NCBI GenBank assembly: GCA_026261815.1
Contig: JAMPIT010000379.1
Span: 20,014,501 to 20,078,500, forward strand
Direction of reading: 5' to 3'
Origin: Monarcha castaneiventris obscurior
Lineage: Eukaryota > Chordata > Aves > Passeriformes > Monarchidae
DNA length: 64,000 nucleotides
The position numbers and the translations under genes were made by a program. Shown here piece by piece: positions 1 through 14,402 of this stretch. The notes under the pieces are model-generated. The model was not told the DNA's origin and did no database searches. It saw only the letters and a list, made by a program, of their open reading frames with translations. Position 1 is the first letter of the stretch. The number at the start of each line of letters is the position of its first letter.

Positions 1-2900
1 AGGAGAGCTTTGATTCCCTTTTTTTGCATATGGCTGATGTAAAGCGGGATTTGAAATCACTGAGCTTGGAGATTGTGAAGCAGCACAAGAGATAAAGGTA
101 AAACTTGATAAAAATACAGAACTAAAAATTCAGAGACTATTTAGAAATAAAGATACAATTTAAAGAAATACAGAAAGTAAATTTATGTGAATTTCTTTAA
201 AAGAAATATGATCTGGGCAAATTCAGGGCCAAAAAAAGTCTAAATAGATTCCCAGGAGAGCAATTAAGAGAACAGAAATAGAAGGGGAGAACAGAGGTCA
301 AAGAGGGACTTGCTGTGAGGACGCCAAGGATGTTTTAGCATTGACTCTATGAAACTGAAAGATCAACTCTGAAGGCCAGCAGCCTTCCTTTTCCCAACAG
401 CTACATGGGAGGGTGCAAATATCTTCTTGTCTCCTTAGCTGGAACATCCTACAAGACCAGAGCAGGACAGCTGGGCTGGGGAAATGAGTCCAGACTGCAC
501 CGCACCAGGACACAAAAGTTTTCCAAGTTCTTTCCAGTGGAAACAAATAGTTAAAAGAAAAAGAGAAAAACAACTGAAAGGTCAATCCTCAGAATAAGCC
601 TTTCTTCATCTTTCTCCTGAACTGCTAAAAATCTGTGGGTGTGAGACTCCTTTCCCTCTTGTCATCCAAGAAACCTCTAAAGGAGTAGTGAGCGAATATG
701 GTAAGGGGCAGAGATCTCCTCCTCTCAGCATTCAAGGTGCCTGCTGTGATAAGTCTGATGCCCACGGGTTTGTAGGGATTTAGTGAGATCCTTCTTTGGC
801 AGAAAGGAGTGCTCTGGGGTGGTTACTGATTTTTGGAGAATAGTTCAGCACGACAGAAGAAAGAGAGAGACCTGTGCTGCTCTGCAGGTAAGGACAAGGC
901 ACTGATCTGACTTTAGCCCTTAGAAATGTGTGCTCTCACCTCCATCCAGGTCTGAGAGCACACACCTTTTCTTGACAGAGAGGAACCACCTCCATTTATT
1001 CAAGCAGTCTTGAAAAAAAAAGGCAGACTGCTGCCTTTTTTAGATGATAAATTTTGGCCTTCTTCAGAGAATACTGTCCAAACATGTTCATGTTCTAAGA
1101 AAAGCATCACTAATATTTCATTATGGTGCTGTCCCAGTTCAAGTTTACAGACAAAATGTCACTTTATTGAAATTTTCAAAAATTGACATTTCAAGTGTCT
1201 TGATTCATTCTCAAATTTTGAAGTCATTCACCAGGTACCAAAATTAATGGTGATGCTTTTAGAAGAGATTACCCTTTTCTGAAATATTAGGCTGTGAATG
1301 TTACAGCTGTAACTGCTGGCTGCATTAAGAATGCAAGTTTTATGGAAAATAAAATCGGATATGTGAATATCGGAATATTGGGACTTTTACCTCTGGCAGA
1401 GTAAAATCTCTGGATGACAGAATATATTTAACTATGGGCTGATATTTAATGTCTATATGTAGTTTATTTAAGTGAATGTTTCTGCTTCTTACAACCATCA
1501 CTCTCATGTAGATTTTCTACCACTAAACTGTAGTTGTATCCTAACTCTCATAAATAATTTTGGTTTTGTTAAGTGCTACATAGATTTAGTACTGTATACA
1601 TGGGGTGCTCTGAAGCATTCTTCCTTCCCATATGCAACTCCTGTTCTCTCAGCTGGTGAGATTTCACAAGCAATGAAGCCAAGGTTAAAACACAGGAGCT
1701 GTTTGTTCGTGGCATTTTTAACATTTTCAGCAGAATTTACTGGTAGTCTTTGAAATCGCTTTTAAATGACTCCTCAGCTCATGTAGAATGTAAAAGTCCT
1801 TCCATTTCCCTCTCTGGTTGTATAAATAGTGCAAAAACTTGGGAACAATCTGAGTTATGCAGAGGAAAGTTCAAGTGTGTGAGAGGTCTCTGCTGCTAGC
1901 AGCAGGGGCTCAGCATCATCACCTCTGACAGCTGACTTCAGGAATGTCAGGAATATGTGGAATTTGGTTCACAGATCTTAATTGCTCAAGATGCGGTCAT
2001 TTCCCCATTTAGTAGTTAAGGCACACATTTTTATAGTTATTGTCCAGGTTTTCCCTAGAAATCTCAATATTTTTTTGCCCTCAATTTAAGCCCTCCCAGG
2101 TGTAGAAATCATGGCTTCTATAGATGCAAAGTTCTGACATGGGAGACCGGGCATATGGGCAGTAGAAGACAGTAGTTCAAAAATTGGAAAACATGGTGTC
2201 CAAAGGGCTTTGTATCTGGAAAGGCTCATGTTCCCAAGACTGATCAAGCCTAATGAGCTAACAGAAAATAAAGGTAATAAAGGAGGTCGTACCCATAGCA
2301 AAATTGTACTGGCTTTTAGTAAACCTGAATATTTTTTAAGCTATGTTTCTTAATTCAAGGCTTTTTGCCTATCAAGGGCAAAATGAGATGTTCAAGACAT
2401 TGACAAAATAATCACAGATGAAAGCTGCAGCTGCTCTAATTTCACCCTTGAGGTGGAAAAGGCCAAGATCAAGCCGCTTCAAGTGGTCCCTTGTTTAAAA
2501 TTGTCTGCATTTGTTTAAAATTGTCTGCATTTGTGCACAGAGGAGGCGCCTGGTACCCTGCTCATGTTTGGAAGCCAACACTGGGAATCTACAGATCATC
2601 CTCCTCCTGGCCCCAGGAACAGCAACCTCTGCTTGAAGCTGAGAAGAGCAGCCCCATTATTGCCCTGGCTGTGCACAGACTCCTTGCAGAGTCTAGCCCA
2701 CAGGCAGCCCTCAGCAGAGGGTGTTTCTGAGTTCAGGTGTACATCTGCCACTGCACACGAGTGCCATGCACTGGGCTGGCTCCAAGGGACATGGGTCACC
2801 TTGGCTGAGTGGGGGACTGGCTCCATCCAGTGCTTTCCTGCACAGCACCCCTTCCCACACTGCATCCCCCCCAAGCCCCTTCCTGACAAACTCCAGCATA
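1..2900. other. Intergenic, no gene recognised
   Basis: I searched both strands for FABP-like exons, because related FABP genes lie beside FABP4 in other vertebrates, and saw none. ORFs here are below 160 codons and resemble no family I know. A perfect 20-bp direct duplication is present at 2491-2530 (unit begins TTGTTTAAAATTG). Confidence 0.5.
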
Positions 2901-2904
2901 AGCA

Positions 2905-3090
2905 CACATTGTAGAAAGCAGAACATTTTATTGAATAGGCACAACAAATTAGATTAAGTGCATGTAACTGCTTTGGGATATATCTGAAAAAAGTACAGTT
3001 CTCTTTAAAACAGATTTGTGGAGCTTTTCTCCTTTGGTTAAGTTGTTTTAGTCCAGCTTTAAGCATTAGTCCTGTGTGAAGGTGTCTTCT
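2905..3090 (-). promoter_or_regulatory. FABP4: FABP4 3' UTR with poly(A) signal
   Basis: After the FABP4 stop codon the first AATAAA on the minus strand is at 2927-2932, about 160 nt downstream. Cleavage would fall near 2905-2915, so the 3' UTR is short. The reading frames that cross this stretch look like chance ORFs. Confidence 0.65.
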
Positions 3091-6000
3091 TCATGCTTTT
3101 TCATAAACTCTTTTGCAGGAAACGTTATTCATGGTGCATTCCTGGAAAGAAAAGATAATTCAATCAGCTTTTATCTCTCACTAAAAGTTTGTTAGTCAGA
3201 AGGTAGAGAATTACTTATCTATTGGGAACCAGTTTAAGAAAAATTTGCATTTCTCCTCCTCTAAAGCCAATTGCCAAAAGAGTGAAACTCAAGTTTTGAG
3301 AGCTTCAGCAACAGAAGTCTGGAAAACAAGTACAGGAGTGAAAGGATTTTCAAGAACTGCTCCAGCGACCCCCAGGAGATTTCTAGTCTTTTCCTAAAAA
3401 TCTCTAAAGAAGGCTCCTAGGACTTCTGTGGAGGCTGACTAGATCTGGGAGCTGGGCATTAACCTTTTCTTTCACCTTTTGCAGCTGCAGCTTGTCTTTT
3501 TCACACACGTGCACAAAACATGCACACACAGAGAGCTTTCAGATTTGCAGCTGCTAGTGTCGGCCCGTGCATGTTAGGCTCTGTCCTCATCTATTTTTCT
3601 GTTAGATCAAACTCTGTTTTGTTCAATCTTTCTTAATGAAGTTGTTATTAAAAACTATTTCTATTTATTCTCCTCTGGTCTCTATCCAAAGAAATTTAAA
3701 TATTGAATTTATGGACACATTATTTTTCCCTAGGGGAGGGCAGAACTCTTCAGGAATTTTGTGTATGTGTATTGTTTCGCAGAATGTAGGAATCTCAGCT
3801 GCCTTTTATGAATATTTAGTCCTGTCCCAGATTCTTCAAAGTGTGTTTTTTAAAACTGTAAAGCAGAGCTGGGAAGCCCTAGACTGTAGGTGGGCCTTAC
3901 TGGGACCAAATCAAGCATAATAGTGTCTGACCAGATAAGACCAACCAACAGAGCTTGGACACATGTTTCCTTGCTCTAATATCATATTATTAACACAGTT
4001 GTTGGTGATGCATAGCAGGATTCCCACAGATGGCTGCTAAGCCTCTGCTGAAGATGAGCAGGAGTATTCTGCATCAGCCTAGAGTGAATGTATTTAATGT
4101 GGGCTTTGCTAATGCTTCCTCTATACTGCCCAGGACTCAGAGACTAGGATATGTAAAAGTTTGCCTCATTGAGATGTTGGGTTTTTCTTCCTACACTTTC
4201 CTAACCATGTCTTGCTATGGAGAACAGGCACCCACATACCATTCTGGAAGTTTATCAGCTTTTCAGTTTTAACTTACACTCTAGCCTAAATCAGAGAGAT
4301 TTCTCACCAAGTGCACAGGGCCCTTTCAGATGCTTTCCCTCCCTGCGTTTGAATCCAAAGTCATACATCAGCCAAACATGAATTCTGCACACTGAATTCA
4401 GTGATTAAGTAACAACAATTAACTTACCACCACCAGGTTCCCATCCACCACTTTTCTCTTTATGATAGTCTCTTTTCCATCCCACTTCTGCACCTGGTTC
4501 AGCACACCGTTGTCTAGGGTTATGACATTCTACCAAAGCAAAAAAACAAAGTGTGTTTCATCAGGGTGCTCTGGTCTCAGCAGAAGGTTCTCCAGGTCCA
4601 AACAGCACCAAGCACAAAGCACCCAGAGCAGTCCTACCCGTGGAGGCAGCATTTCTGCACTGGATGCCAAAATCACAACTCTGCCCTGCTGCTTGCACAT
4701 CCCTTTTGACAGATATATTTGCAAAATGCCATTTCTGGACTCACCTTTGTTTTTCTGTCATCTGCTGTGGTCTCATCAAACTCTTCACCCAGCTTGAAAG
4801 AGACCTCTGTATTTTTGAAGGTACTTTCTGTTTTGATGGTTATCACATCACCGCTGATGCTGATAGTTACGTTAGGCTTGGCCACACCAGCCATCTTCCT
4901 GGTAGCAAACCCCACACCTGTAAATAAGATAGGGCACTATGAAATTTTTTTCTTTCCTCAATCTTTTTCTCTTATACATTGGAAAAAAAGAACTTCAGTG
5001 CCTTTTGCCCTATTGCTTTCTGAGTGTTTTTAATTCTGTGTTACAGAGATTCTTCTGTAAAATCTCACTTGGTACTGCTATGGACCAAGCTGGGTGGGTT
5101 GATGTAAGGAAAATCTCTACCCTCTCATTGTCAAAACAGTAAAAGAAATATTTTGAAGACTGAAATTATCTTAATGCCAGATATTTGCACACAGACTTGT
5201 TCAGAATAATTTTCATAGTATGTACTCTAACTTGCATGCTTATTGTGTCTAAATGTAAATAGGCATAAATATATGACAGTTTCTGAGCCACAAAAGCAAC
5301 AAAACAAACAAACAAGGAAAAAAAGCAAGCACTTTTTATATTTACAAGTAGGTAGGTTGAATATAAGGAAATGATTAAGAAAGAGTTGGCAATGGTTATG
5401 TCCTGAGTAAAATCTGGAGTAAAGATTAAGAGTGCAAGAGTCTCACTCCTTGAAAGCTGTCAGAATAAGTCACAGTAAGTATTTTACCCCTAAACTGCAA
5501 ATAACCCCCCAGATTTTTAGCATGCACTAATTGAATCTGTGCAATTTACCCCCTGCTTCCTCTACACTCACAGAATGCTGAACCCTTTTAAATCCCAATT
5601 CTAATTCTAAGCAAGAATTCCACACCTTTAGAGAAAAGTGTTAGACATCAAATCTTTGCAAGTATCTGCATGAATCCGTGCAATTGTCTTTGCTAATATT
5701 CACTGGAGGCAGCTACAGATTTCATTCAATGTAATAGCCATGGCAATTAACTGGTGTCCTAATCCAGTAGCACTTTAAAGTTAAGTATGTTGCTTATAGA
5801 CATAAGGAAACTTGCTGCTTTCTAGCATCACACTGATTTGCTTTTCCAAGGATAAAAGCTAATTCACACTAAATATTGCAGTGATGTGTTTTACTTCCAT
5901 TTATAACACTACTAATAAGGCATGCCTAGACTTGGCTTTCCTGAAGTTATTCCTATCAATCAAAGTTTTTCTGCTTTATAGGAATTTGACACCACTAATT

Positions 6001-6234
6001 GAAACAGATAAGTCCTCCAGTTTAAGACCACCTGATCAAAATAGTGGATTCAACCCCCCTTGGTAAACAGCGCAGCCAGAAAAAGCAAGTAAAGAGTAAA
6101 GTTCAAAATTGGCATTCCTTCCCTGTTCCAGATTTCAAGAAGTTGAAATAACAATTCTCACCCAGTTCTTTCATATAGTCCTCAAAGTTTTCACTAGAAA
6201 GGAGCTTCCAGGTGCCCACAAACTGGTCGCACAT
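3091..6234 (-). CDS. FABP4: Fatty acid-binding protein 4, adipocyte type (4 coding exons)
   Basis: This gene encodes a 132-aa intracellular lipid-binding protein, a cytosolic carrier of long-chain fatty acids in fat cells and macrophages. Coding exons on the minus strand are 6162-6234 (73 nt), 4745-4917 (173 nt), 4428-4529 (102 nt) and 3091-3141 (51 nt with the TGA stop). This is the usual four-exon FABP layout, and every junction is GT-AG. The protein starts [17 protein letters not shown] and reads [20 protein letters not shown] early in exon 2, [12 protein letters not shown] in exon 3 and CKRVYEKA at the end. The terminal Arg and Tyr are the carboxylate-binding pair of the family. The start is the only ATG that gives the family N-terminus. 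The match to chicken FABP4, as I recall it, is near complete. PMP2 (FABP8) is the closest alternative but fits less well. No stops or frameshifts were seen. Confidence 0.94.
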
Positions 6235-6294
6235 TTTGTCAGGCTGGAAAGATGTCTTCCACAGGTTCAAACAGGAATGCAGGACAGGAGACTA

Positions 6295-6370
6295 TTATGA
6301 GCTCCAGGAGAAGAGTACTTATCTTTAAAAAGGAGCCGTGGCCACATGATGCTCTGGGATGACCAATGAA
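6295..6370 (-). promoter_or_regulatory. FABP4 core promoter (CCAAT and TATA-like boxes)
   Basis: Read on the minus strand, a TATA-like element (CTTTTTAAAG, 6323-6332) lies about 90 nt upstream of the FABP4 ATG. An inverted CCAAT box (CCAAT on the plus strand, 6363-6367) lies about 35 nt further upstream. This spacing suggests transcription starts near 6295 with a 5' UTR of about 60 nt. The motifs are visible. The start site is inferred. Confidence 0.55.
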
Positions 6371-7759
6371 GAGGGAGTCCCAGTGCCCAGTGTTTTTCTT
6401 CCTCCCCTACCCCTCCTTTGCCAGTAGGTCATAGTGCTATTATTCATATACCCTTACTAGCACAAAGATCACTGTCATGATTTTATTTAATTATTTTTTT
6501 CATTCAAGAACACTCTACCTTAAAGGCAAATAATTAAATCAAATTACCTTTCAGAATAAAAAAGTAGGCTTGAGCTCAACCCCCAGAGAAAAATTAATTT
6601 TCTCTCCCCATGCTCTTTCTTTTCAGTCCACTATATCAAATGGACACAGCTCAGTTCCTAGACTTTCAGATTCAAAAGGCTCATTGGGATCGTTCAGCTT
6701 GCTTTTAGCACCCCTGCAATCAGAAATTTCCTCTAGAGAAATACTGAATTACAGGAAGAAGTGGATTTGGAGCACAAAGAGAGAATGCTGGAGTTATAGA
6801 ATGCTAAGGCAATAAAATTGTTTCCTTGATTGGGGTCTCCTTGTCCTTGCACCACCTAAATCAATTGAAGAATAGGTCTGTTATATGCTTTTATGTAATG
6901 TAGAGAGGATATGGGGTTCTGTGAGAAGAAATTGACAAAACAGAGGATTTCTCTCCCTTTTACTCCCATGCTTTCTGAAGAACTATGTCCCAATGACTAA
7001 CATTTTAAGTGGTTGTGGCATAAAGCTAGGCTCTAGTATTGACTCACCAAAGGTCTCTGGACACTTAATTTCTTTTCTGTTTGTGCTGTTAAGGCATCAA
7101 TTTGTTTGAGTCAAGTTGTGTACAGGCCTGACATAACGAGTCCATCTTGACTGATCCTCTAAGCCCTGTGATACTTCAGTTCACAAAAAACTACCATAAC
7201 GCAGTTGAGCAAGTTCTTAGACCTTCCTTTGTCTGTAATGTGCTGTTCCAATGGCAAAAAGCAGCTAATAAGAGCATAGTCCAGCCCCTGCAATTCTCTT
7301 TATGTGGATTTCCAGGAATTACTCTGCTGGTTGCTAGGCATCAAGTATTGTGGACCACATATTTTTCTACTTGTTGTCTTTGTAAGTAACAATACTGTAG
7401 AAGAGTTATGTATATAGGATTGCAAGATCTTGGGGATATTTGTAAGGCAAGGGAAGTGAGGAGGTCTCCAGTGCATCCTTCCACTCAGGCAGGGTCACCT
7501 ATGAGCCCACATCAGGCTGCTTAGAGCTGTGCCTTTTTGTGGATCAGAAAACTCCAAGGATGGAGCCAGCAGTTTCCCTGGGCAACACACACCCCTGCCC
7601 AGCTGTGCCAAGGGGGAAAGGGTCTCCTCATCTTCTCTCCAAACTTCTCTACTTTCAGCTTTTATTCATAATTTCTCATCTCCCCACCAGTCACTGCCTG
7701 GCTCCAACTCCTTGGTCACCTTCCCACAGGTGTGGAGGGCTGTTTGTAAGCACTCCCAA

Positions 7760-8055
7760 AGCTCAGCCAGGATGAACCACTTCAGTCTCACAGCCTCTTC
7801 TCATAGGGCAAGTGCTCCAGACCCCTGAGGATCCTGTGGGTCCTCTGTTGAATGCACTCCAAAACTGGATGGTACTCTGGATACAGCCTAATAAGTGCTG
7901 AGATAAGAGGAATAATCACTTCCATCAACCTACTGGCTGTACTTCTGAGCATACAGCCCAGGACGTTTTTGACCTTTCCGCTGACAGGTCTCAGATCATT
8001 GCCACCAAGACCCCGAGGGCCTTTTCTGCAGGGCTTCTCCCTAGGCTGTGCGTCC
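7760..8055 (-). mobile_element. CR1 LINE fragment, diverged
   Basis: The plus-strand text runs through the reverse complement of the CR1 reverse-transcriptase C-terminal region. It contains 'CTCATAGGGCAAGTGCTCCA', a phrase like 'atgcactccaaaactggat', and 'ATACAGCCCAGGACG'. The element is old, with no open frame left. The boundaries are approximate. Confidence 0.6.
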
Positions 8056-11000
8056 CCAGGCTGGATTGCTCTGAGAGCTGAGCATGTTTGTAAATGTATA
8101 ATTAGTTACCCCCTTGTGCCTTTAAGATGTCAGTCTACGGGGACTAGAATAGCTAATCTTAGATTTTGCTTTTTCTTTTTTAAGTTTTTCTTGCATATTC
8201 ACTGGCTTTGGCTTCATCTCAAAATAAATGAAACTACATTCTAATTATGAAGTGGCTGGTGCCTTCCCTGGTTAGTTTTCTCAGAGTGTCACATGTTCAA
8301 GTGTTCTTTAAAAGGAAATTCTGAGGATACCTCAAGTTTATGTCATTATCTTGAGGTATTTTTGCTTCAGATTATTGGCTTGAGAAGCTCTGTACTGTGT
8401 GTGAGCAGATGGTAGGAACATAAAAACTCAAATCCAGCAATTAAATAATGAGAACTGAAAGTACCAGGTGAGAATTACTGCAGTGGCCCAGACAGAAAGG
8501 CTGCGATGTGGATGAAATCAGTTCCTGTTAATACATTTCTTGCCTTTTGGGAACTATTCTGTGTGTGGCTTACTACAACCAGCATTCATTTCTATGGAGG
8601 GGAAACAGGGCTTTTTTATTCAAAACTACAGTCTGGGGGAGGCAATTGTCCTTCCTTTGGTGTTAACAGCTGTCTGCAATGCTTGTGATATTGGAAGAGT
8701 TTTTGGGGAGAGTCGAAGCTCCTTTCCATGCAAATCAATTTGGAGCAGACAAGTGCACCCTCCCCAGGCAGCCAATTACTTGTACTTATTTAAAGTGAAT
8801 CTGAGCTATTTGTAGATATCTTGTGAACGTGATGACTCAAAAATGCAAGAAGAAAGCCAGCTTGTGGCTCAACTTGAATGTTTACTTCAAAGCAAGCAGC
8901 TGTCTGGGAGCACACTTATGGCTCTCTACTGGAAGGTATCCTACCAAGGGTATCCTTTCCCTCAGGAGAGACTTCCAGTAACAAGAGATAAACTTGTGGT
9001 ACTGATGTCATCTAATACAAATCATGCCTGCTGTCTGGGCCAAATGCATACAGCCTGCTGATAAAGACTGGAGTTTTTAATGGCCATGAAGAAATCAGTG
9101 AGGCTTCTGAGCCTGGAAGTTTAAGCAAGAGATTCATGTCACTTGCAGAAGTGTCTTGACAGCAAGAGCTGGGCAATCTGGCTAAGCAGGCCTGTCTGTG
9201 GTTATTGACACTGATGTGATCTAATACTGTCAAAAACAAGGGCATCCTCAAAAGTGTAGAAACCTCCTTCAAAATAACCAGAAATTTTGAAGAAACCACA
9301 GCAGGTAAGAGGTAAACCAAGAAAAGGAAGCTGGTGAGGGTCCAGTACAGGAAAAGCTGACAAAGAAAATTCATCACTTAATCCTGATATGAACTGAGGC
9401 AGCTCCAGTCTGCAAATAACAATGGTGCACTGTCTGCAACGTGGTCTTGGGGCGCTGTGACATTTGAGGATAGCTCCTGACACAGGATATGCAGAAGTGA
9501 TCACAGATCAAAGAATTCTGTGGTTCTATGAGGTGGAATATCAATGCAGCAGCTGTGCAGGGGAAATCAGTAGATGGAAAGGTAGCAATGATGGGTTAAA
9601 TCTTGCTCTGTGAGTGAGACCAAAGGTGGAGATCTACTTGAGATAAACTGCTCTTTACAAAAATAAGCACAATAGTAACCTCCCTTTGGTTCTTTCGGGC
9701 TTGCAGGAGCAATGACGCTCTTCCACTAGAGTATGTGAAAAAGAGGATGTTTATTCCTGTAGTGAAGATCTGCCACTTAGGGGACCTTTCCATTGAGCAT
9801 TGTGCTAAACCTTCCCTGGCACTTTATGTAAGTATAGAATTGTCAAAGTAAAAACACATCTTACTCTTGAATGTGAAAACCTAAATTAACAGTTATGACT
9901 GCTTAAATGGAGGCTTCTTTCTCAAGTTCCTCCTTGCCCCAGAAGGGTAACAGAGTACCACTCCTTTGAGTGCTCTGGCTATCGAACAGGTGACTACCAA
10001 TGAGCAGCAGTGTATTGTGCTTACGCACTAGTCTCACTCTTTGAAACAAAAATTGGTATGAAAAGACATCCGTGCTCAGTTCCACACCTGATGACACTGG
10101 CAATGACTTCTGTTGAACAGTTCCTTAAAAGGAACGTGGCCTCTATATGGGGTTATTACTGGCACAGCACAATATTCATAGTAAGAAGAAATACGCGTTC
10201 TTGGCAAAGCTATAAAAATGGAGATTTTTCCTCGTGCAGGGAGGGAACTCTGGCTTTGATGCAAGCTTCTTCTTCAGGCACAGTAACACCTATTGAGAAG
10301 ATGGGCTATAACAGGCTTCATGTTAGGAAGGAGGGAGTATATCACACTCTGTGGTACTTCTGCAACTTAGACAAAGCAAAAACCTTACTTAATGCTTGTC
10401 TGGCTGGGTAGTAGACTGGGGCTTTGTTCTAAGGCCCTAGGGTAGCTACAAGAAAGGTGATCTAATGCTGGAGCAGACAGGAACAGGTAAAGGAATGCCA
10501 TTTCTGCTCACAAAGCTGCTACTTTCATTTATGAGTAACATTTGAAACAGGTAAATTGCCTTGGACTTCTGCTTAGTCAGGAAAAAGTGTAAATAAAGCT
10601 TCAGTACTCATAATGTGATACACTAACTTTACAAAATACTGGCTTCAGTTGGTTTGAAAGTTCAAGAGGCCAGTTGGTTTTCAATGATATTTTTCTCTCT
10701 CTTGGGAAAGGACGTGAGCAGGAGAAACAGCAGGTCCTTTTTCCTGTGCCCAGTCCTCGGCACCAAACTGATGCTCCCCCATTTGTGACTGTGGCTTCAG
10801 ACCTCACCCAGAACTGAGGGTACTATTGCAAATGGTCACTTTGTTGAAGGAGTCAGATTTGCCAGCAACAAGAGATCTGCTGTTTCCTTGGGTATTGGCA
10901 CCACTCTACCCAGCCACACTGCTGAGCTGTGACATTCGGAGACCTCAGGCTGGTGTGCCCCAGCACCCGATTTTTTACTTTTCATGATTCTGCGTTCTTT

Positions 11001-14000
11001 TATCTCCTCCTGAACTTTAGCCCAACCAGCCCAACACCCTTAAATAGGTTTCAAATATCTGAAAGCAGGACCATGAAAGTGAAAACATTTTAAAGGTGGT
11101 TTTGAAACACTAAGCTAAGTTTGTAGTAAAGCTTTTAAGAACAGAAATGAAATCTCATAACTCTTAGGCATAGTAAGATCAAGCCCCAGACAAAACCCAG
11201 TGGTTGACTCCATTAACTTGCAATTAAAATATGCATAACTACATTTTCTGAACTTGCTTTAAAGATGAAGAAAAAATGCAGATATGTCTGGAGGGAACAG
11301 CAAGCCTCTGGACCCTTCCTTTCTCCCAAGAGACAGCTGAGATTCTGGCTTTTCTCAACATGTGGCACGGCAATAATATGTGCTCTCAAATATCTGTGGC
11401 TTATGCCAGGTGACTGCTATTCCTGAGGAAAACCTGGACTTCTCATACTCTCCTCTAACATGTATGTCCCTCATTCCTGGAACAAGGCAGTTGGTACTGT
11501 GAATGCTATGCATTGCAGGGAGTGGGTTAAAAGGAGTATCAGAATATCAGAAAGGTAAGAAAGGAGGAGTATTTGCATATTGGGTTTGTTGTTTTATTTC
11601 AATGCCATGAGAAGAAGTGTAGGTACATTAGCTCCTACAGACATGCAGGTGATGGGATTCCAGAATATAATGTGGACATTTCTGTATAAGAATATTCAAA
11701 ATGTCAGAGTTCCACCTCATATGTCCTGTATTCAGCAAGTTCCATAGTGGGATTAGTGATAAATTGAATTTCATGACGTATGAAGGTTTATATGAGAGAT
11801 CTTGATTGGCTGGCTATAATATAGGCACTGCAGGTGCTTCATGTTTCTAACTACCTATGGATTTCCCTGATCTAAAGAACAAGTTTAGGGTTGTCTAAAG
11901 TTTCTGATGTTCAAATCTGTCCAACTTTGTACGTATGGTACAAGTCTTGCATCTAACATGAGGGCTTCTCCTCTTGAGGGTGTATGATGAAAGTCGGCCT
12001 TTCTCTGAGTCCTGCTTTGTCTTGTCCATGGACTTACCTCAAAGCATATTGCTGTTCTTCCCCTCTACCTTCCCCCCACCCCACAAATAAAAAGGTGCTT
12101 TTCTTTTCTTACTTCTTTATCCCTAAATGTAACTCTAAATTTAAGTATTGCAGCAGAGTTGCAAATGAAGAAATTAGTATGTTTCCCAAAGCACTTTTGG
12201 GTTTTTTCTAGCAATTTGAAGACTTGCTAGAAAACTAGACTTACTAATACTATTCTGAAAATCCCTTTGTAGTCCTTCCCCCGATGCTCTTCTGAATGAT
12301 CCCAGATCACCCAGCTGAAACCCTCTCTTGAAGCCTCCATCTGAACAAAGCAATGAGACTGTTGGTTACGTCTAGTTTGGGTCTGCCCAAGAGGACTCCA
12401 ACCCAGCTCTGCCTTGTTACTACAGCTTGTACAATACCACCTGTCTTATTTCCATACAGATACGAGTTTAGAAACCTTCCACTGTTTTGTTTGTTTCTTG
12501 TTAAACATTTTTTGTCAAGCTGAGGAAAAAATCTTAAAATAGGGATGAGATACTAGTGCGTATTGGTAATATGTAATATCTTGTAAATTGAAGCTATTCC
12601 AGTCAGTGGTTGTCCTTCTCTTAACAGCTACCCTCTTGTGAAGCCAGAGCCCTTCCAGAATGTCACTTGTTTCTAAGACAGCAAAGAAAGAACAGAGTGT
12701 AAGAGCAATATTTCAACAAGACTAAAAAGACCCTGTACAAAACATTTAAGCTCTGCTGAACCTTCACTCTGGGTAAAATATATATGGGTTTGGCAGCCTT
12801 GTTTATGCGTGTGTTCTTTCTGCATGCTGCAGTTTCTGGCTCCCTATGCTTTCAATCTGACAGCTCGCTCTGAAACTTTCAGTGAACTCCTCCTTGTACT
12901 TGCCAGAAAGCTATCTGTAATTACAGATTCGTTTGGATCACAACCAAAGACCTAGTGCTCTATGTAAAGGAAAGTAAAAAAAAAATCCAAGTATGAAATG
13001 CCCTTCAGAGTTTAAGCCTTCCAGAGCCCTCTCCCTGCAGCGTGGAGGAGCTGGTGGGTGTGAAGGCTGGCAGCTCTCTGGCTCTCTACAGCAGATCTCT
13101 AATCCTCTGCAGCTGACTGCTGCCCCCGGGCGCTGCCAGCTGGAGGGAGGGAGAAGGAGCCAGCAGCTCCTGCCCAGCCACTGACCTTGCCTGGGCCAGT
13201 GGCCTCTTGCAGCTGCCTTCACTGCAGCCTCGCTGCTGGATTTCACTGTCACTGACAATCTTGTTTCATCTCGTCTTGTGCCAGATATAATGGATTGGGA
13301 ATCAAAAGGATCTCTGAGGAAAGAAATGCTAAGGTTTTCTAAAGCAATCCATCGTTCCTGCCCTTCCTGCTCTGGACAGCTGTCTTGCCAGGAACTAGTC
13401 AATGTTGTTGGTGTTCAACACTTAAAAAACTCACATCACATCGCCAGTATGGGAGTATCTGTAAAATGCACTGCTTAATGTAAGGTAGTAATCCAGATCC
13501 TTGTTTAAGATGCTGTGGAGGGACTGGAAGCACAGGGCAGCTTGCACAGGGAAGCTGGAGTTTGCTACCCTGTGTGCTGCATCCCTCCCAACACCATCTT
13601 CAGCAGATGTGGAAAGGGAATGTCCCTACAGCTCTTTTGCCCAAATCCCTAACTATACTCAAGCCTTATTTTTGGTACACAGAGTCTTTAAATCTGCTAT
13701 CCCAAAGCCCAAAAATCACTTTAAAATGCTCTCTGCCTTCTGCTTTTTCCCCTCTGGAGGATTCCATCACAGCTGGCAGGTACGACAAATTGTAGGTCTC
13801 TGTTGGAGATGCATGGCATGAGGCTAGGTGCATGCTCTTTTTTAACAGATACTGTTTCTTCCTCAGCCCCTGCATGTATGGGTTCCTCATTCTCTGATAT
13901 CATTCTAGTCTTGTGGACAAATTATTTAAGCTAACATAACTTAATTGCTTTTATGGTCTGATATGGCTTTAGGTTGTACATCTCTCTGTTCTAATAGTAT

Positions 14001-14402
14001 TTTCTGCGCTAGCTTTGTTAATGTATCTTCTCGTAAGCCAATACTAACTTGCTGAAATTGTATTGAAGTGCCTGAAAGTATCTTCTGTCATTTTTAATTT
14101 AGTGTCTGGCTTACTGCTCCTTCAAACTTCTCACCCAATTAAGGCATGACTGTGCCCAGTCATTGGCACAGTCCCCAAGTCTTCTGTGAAGAAGGCCCCT
14201 GCCCAAGAAAGCTGATACATTGAGTGTGCTAGTGGGAGGTGGGGTATGCAGGCTTGAATTCCCTCGGCCTGAAGTGGCTGCTGAAGCTGCATCTCCTGAT
14301 ACTCAGAGCGTGGGAGATAGGGAAGTTTTGTTCAGCTGTTTTGGTTACTTATAGTTGTTACATAGTTCTTCCTCTGCCTATATAACAGCTCGCAGAAACA
14401 CA
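8056..14402. other. Intergenic, no gene recognised
   Basis: No exon of a known gene was seen on either strand. ORFs are short and unrelated to known families. A GC-richer patch at about 13,020-13,230 holds a weak CTCF-like word (about 13,120-13,140, around 'GCCCCCGGGCGCTGCC'), which differs from the consensus at several positions. The rest is ordinary AT-rich intergenic sequence. Confidence 0.45.

Noticed and set aside
2596..3066. 156-codon minus-strand frame beside FABP4
   Set aside because: It lies in the FABP4 3' UTR and downstream DNA, crosses the poly(A) signal and has no recognisable domain.
12938..13402. 154-codon minus-strand frame in a GC-richer patch
   Set aside because: Low-complexity, overlapping frames on both strands, no domain, no splice context.
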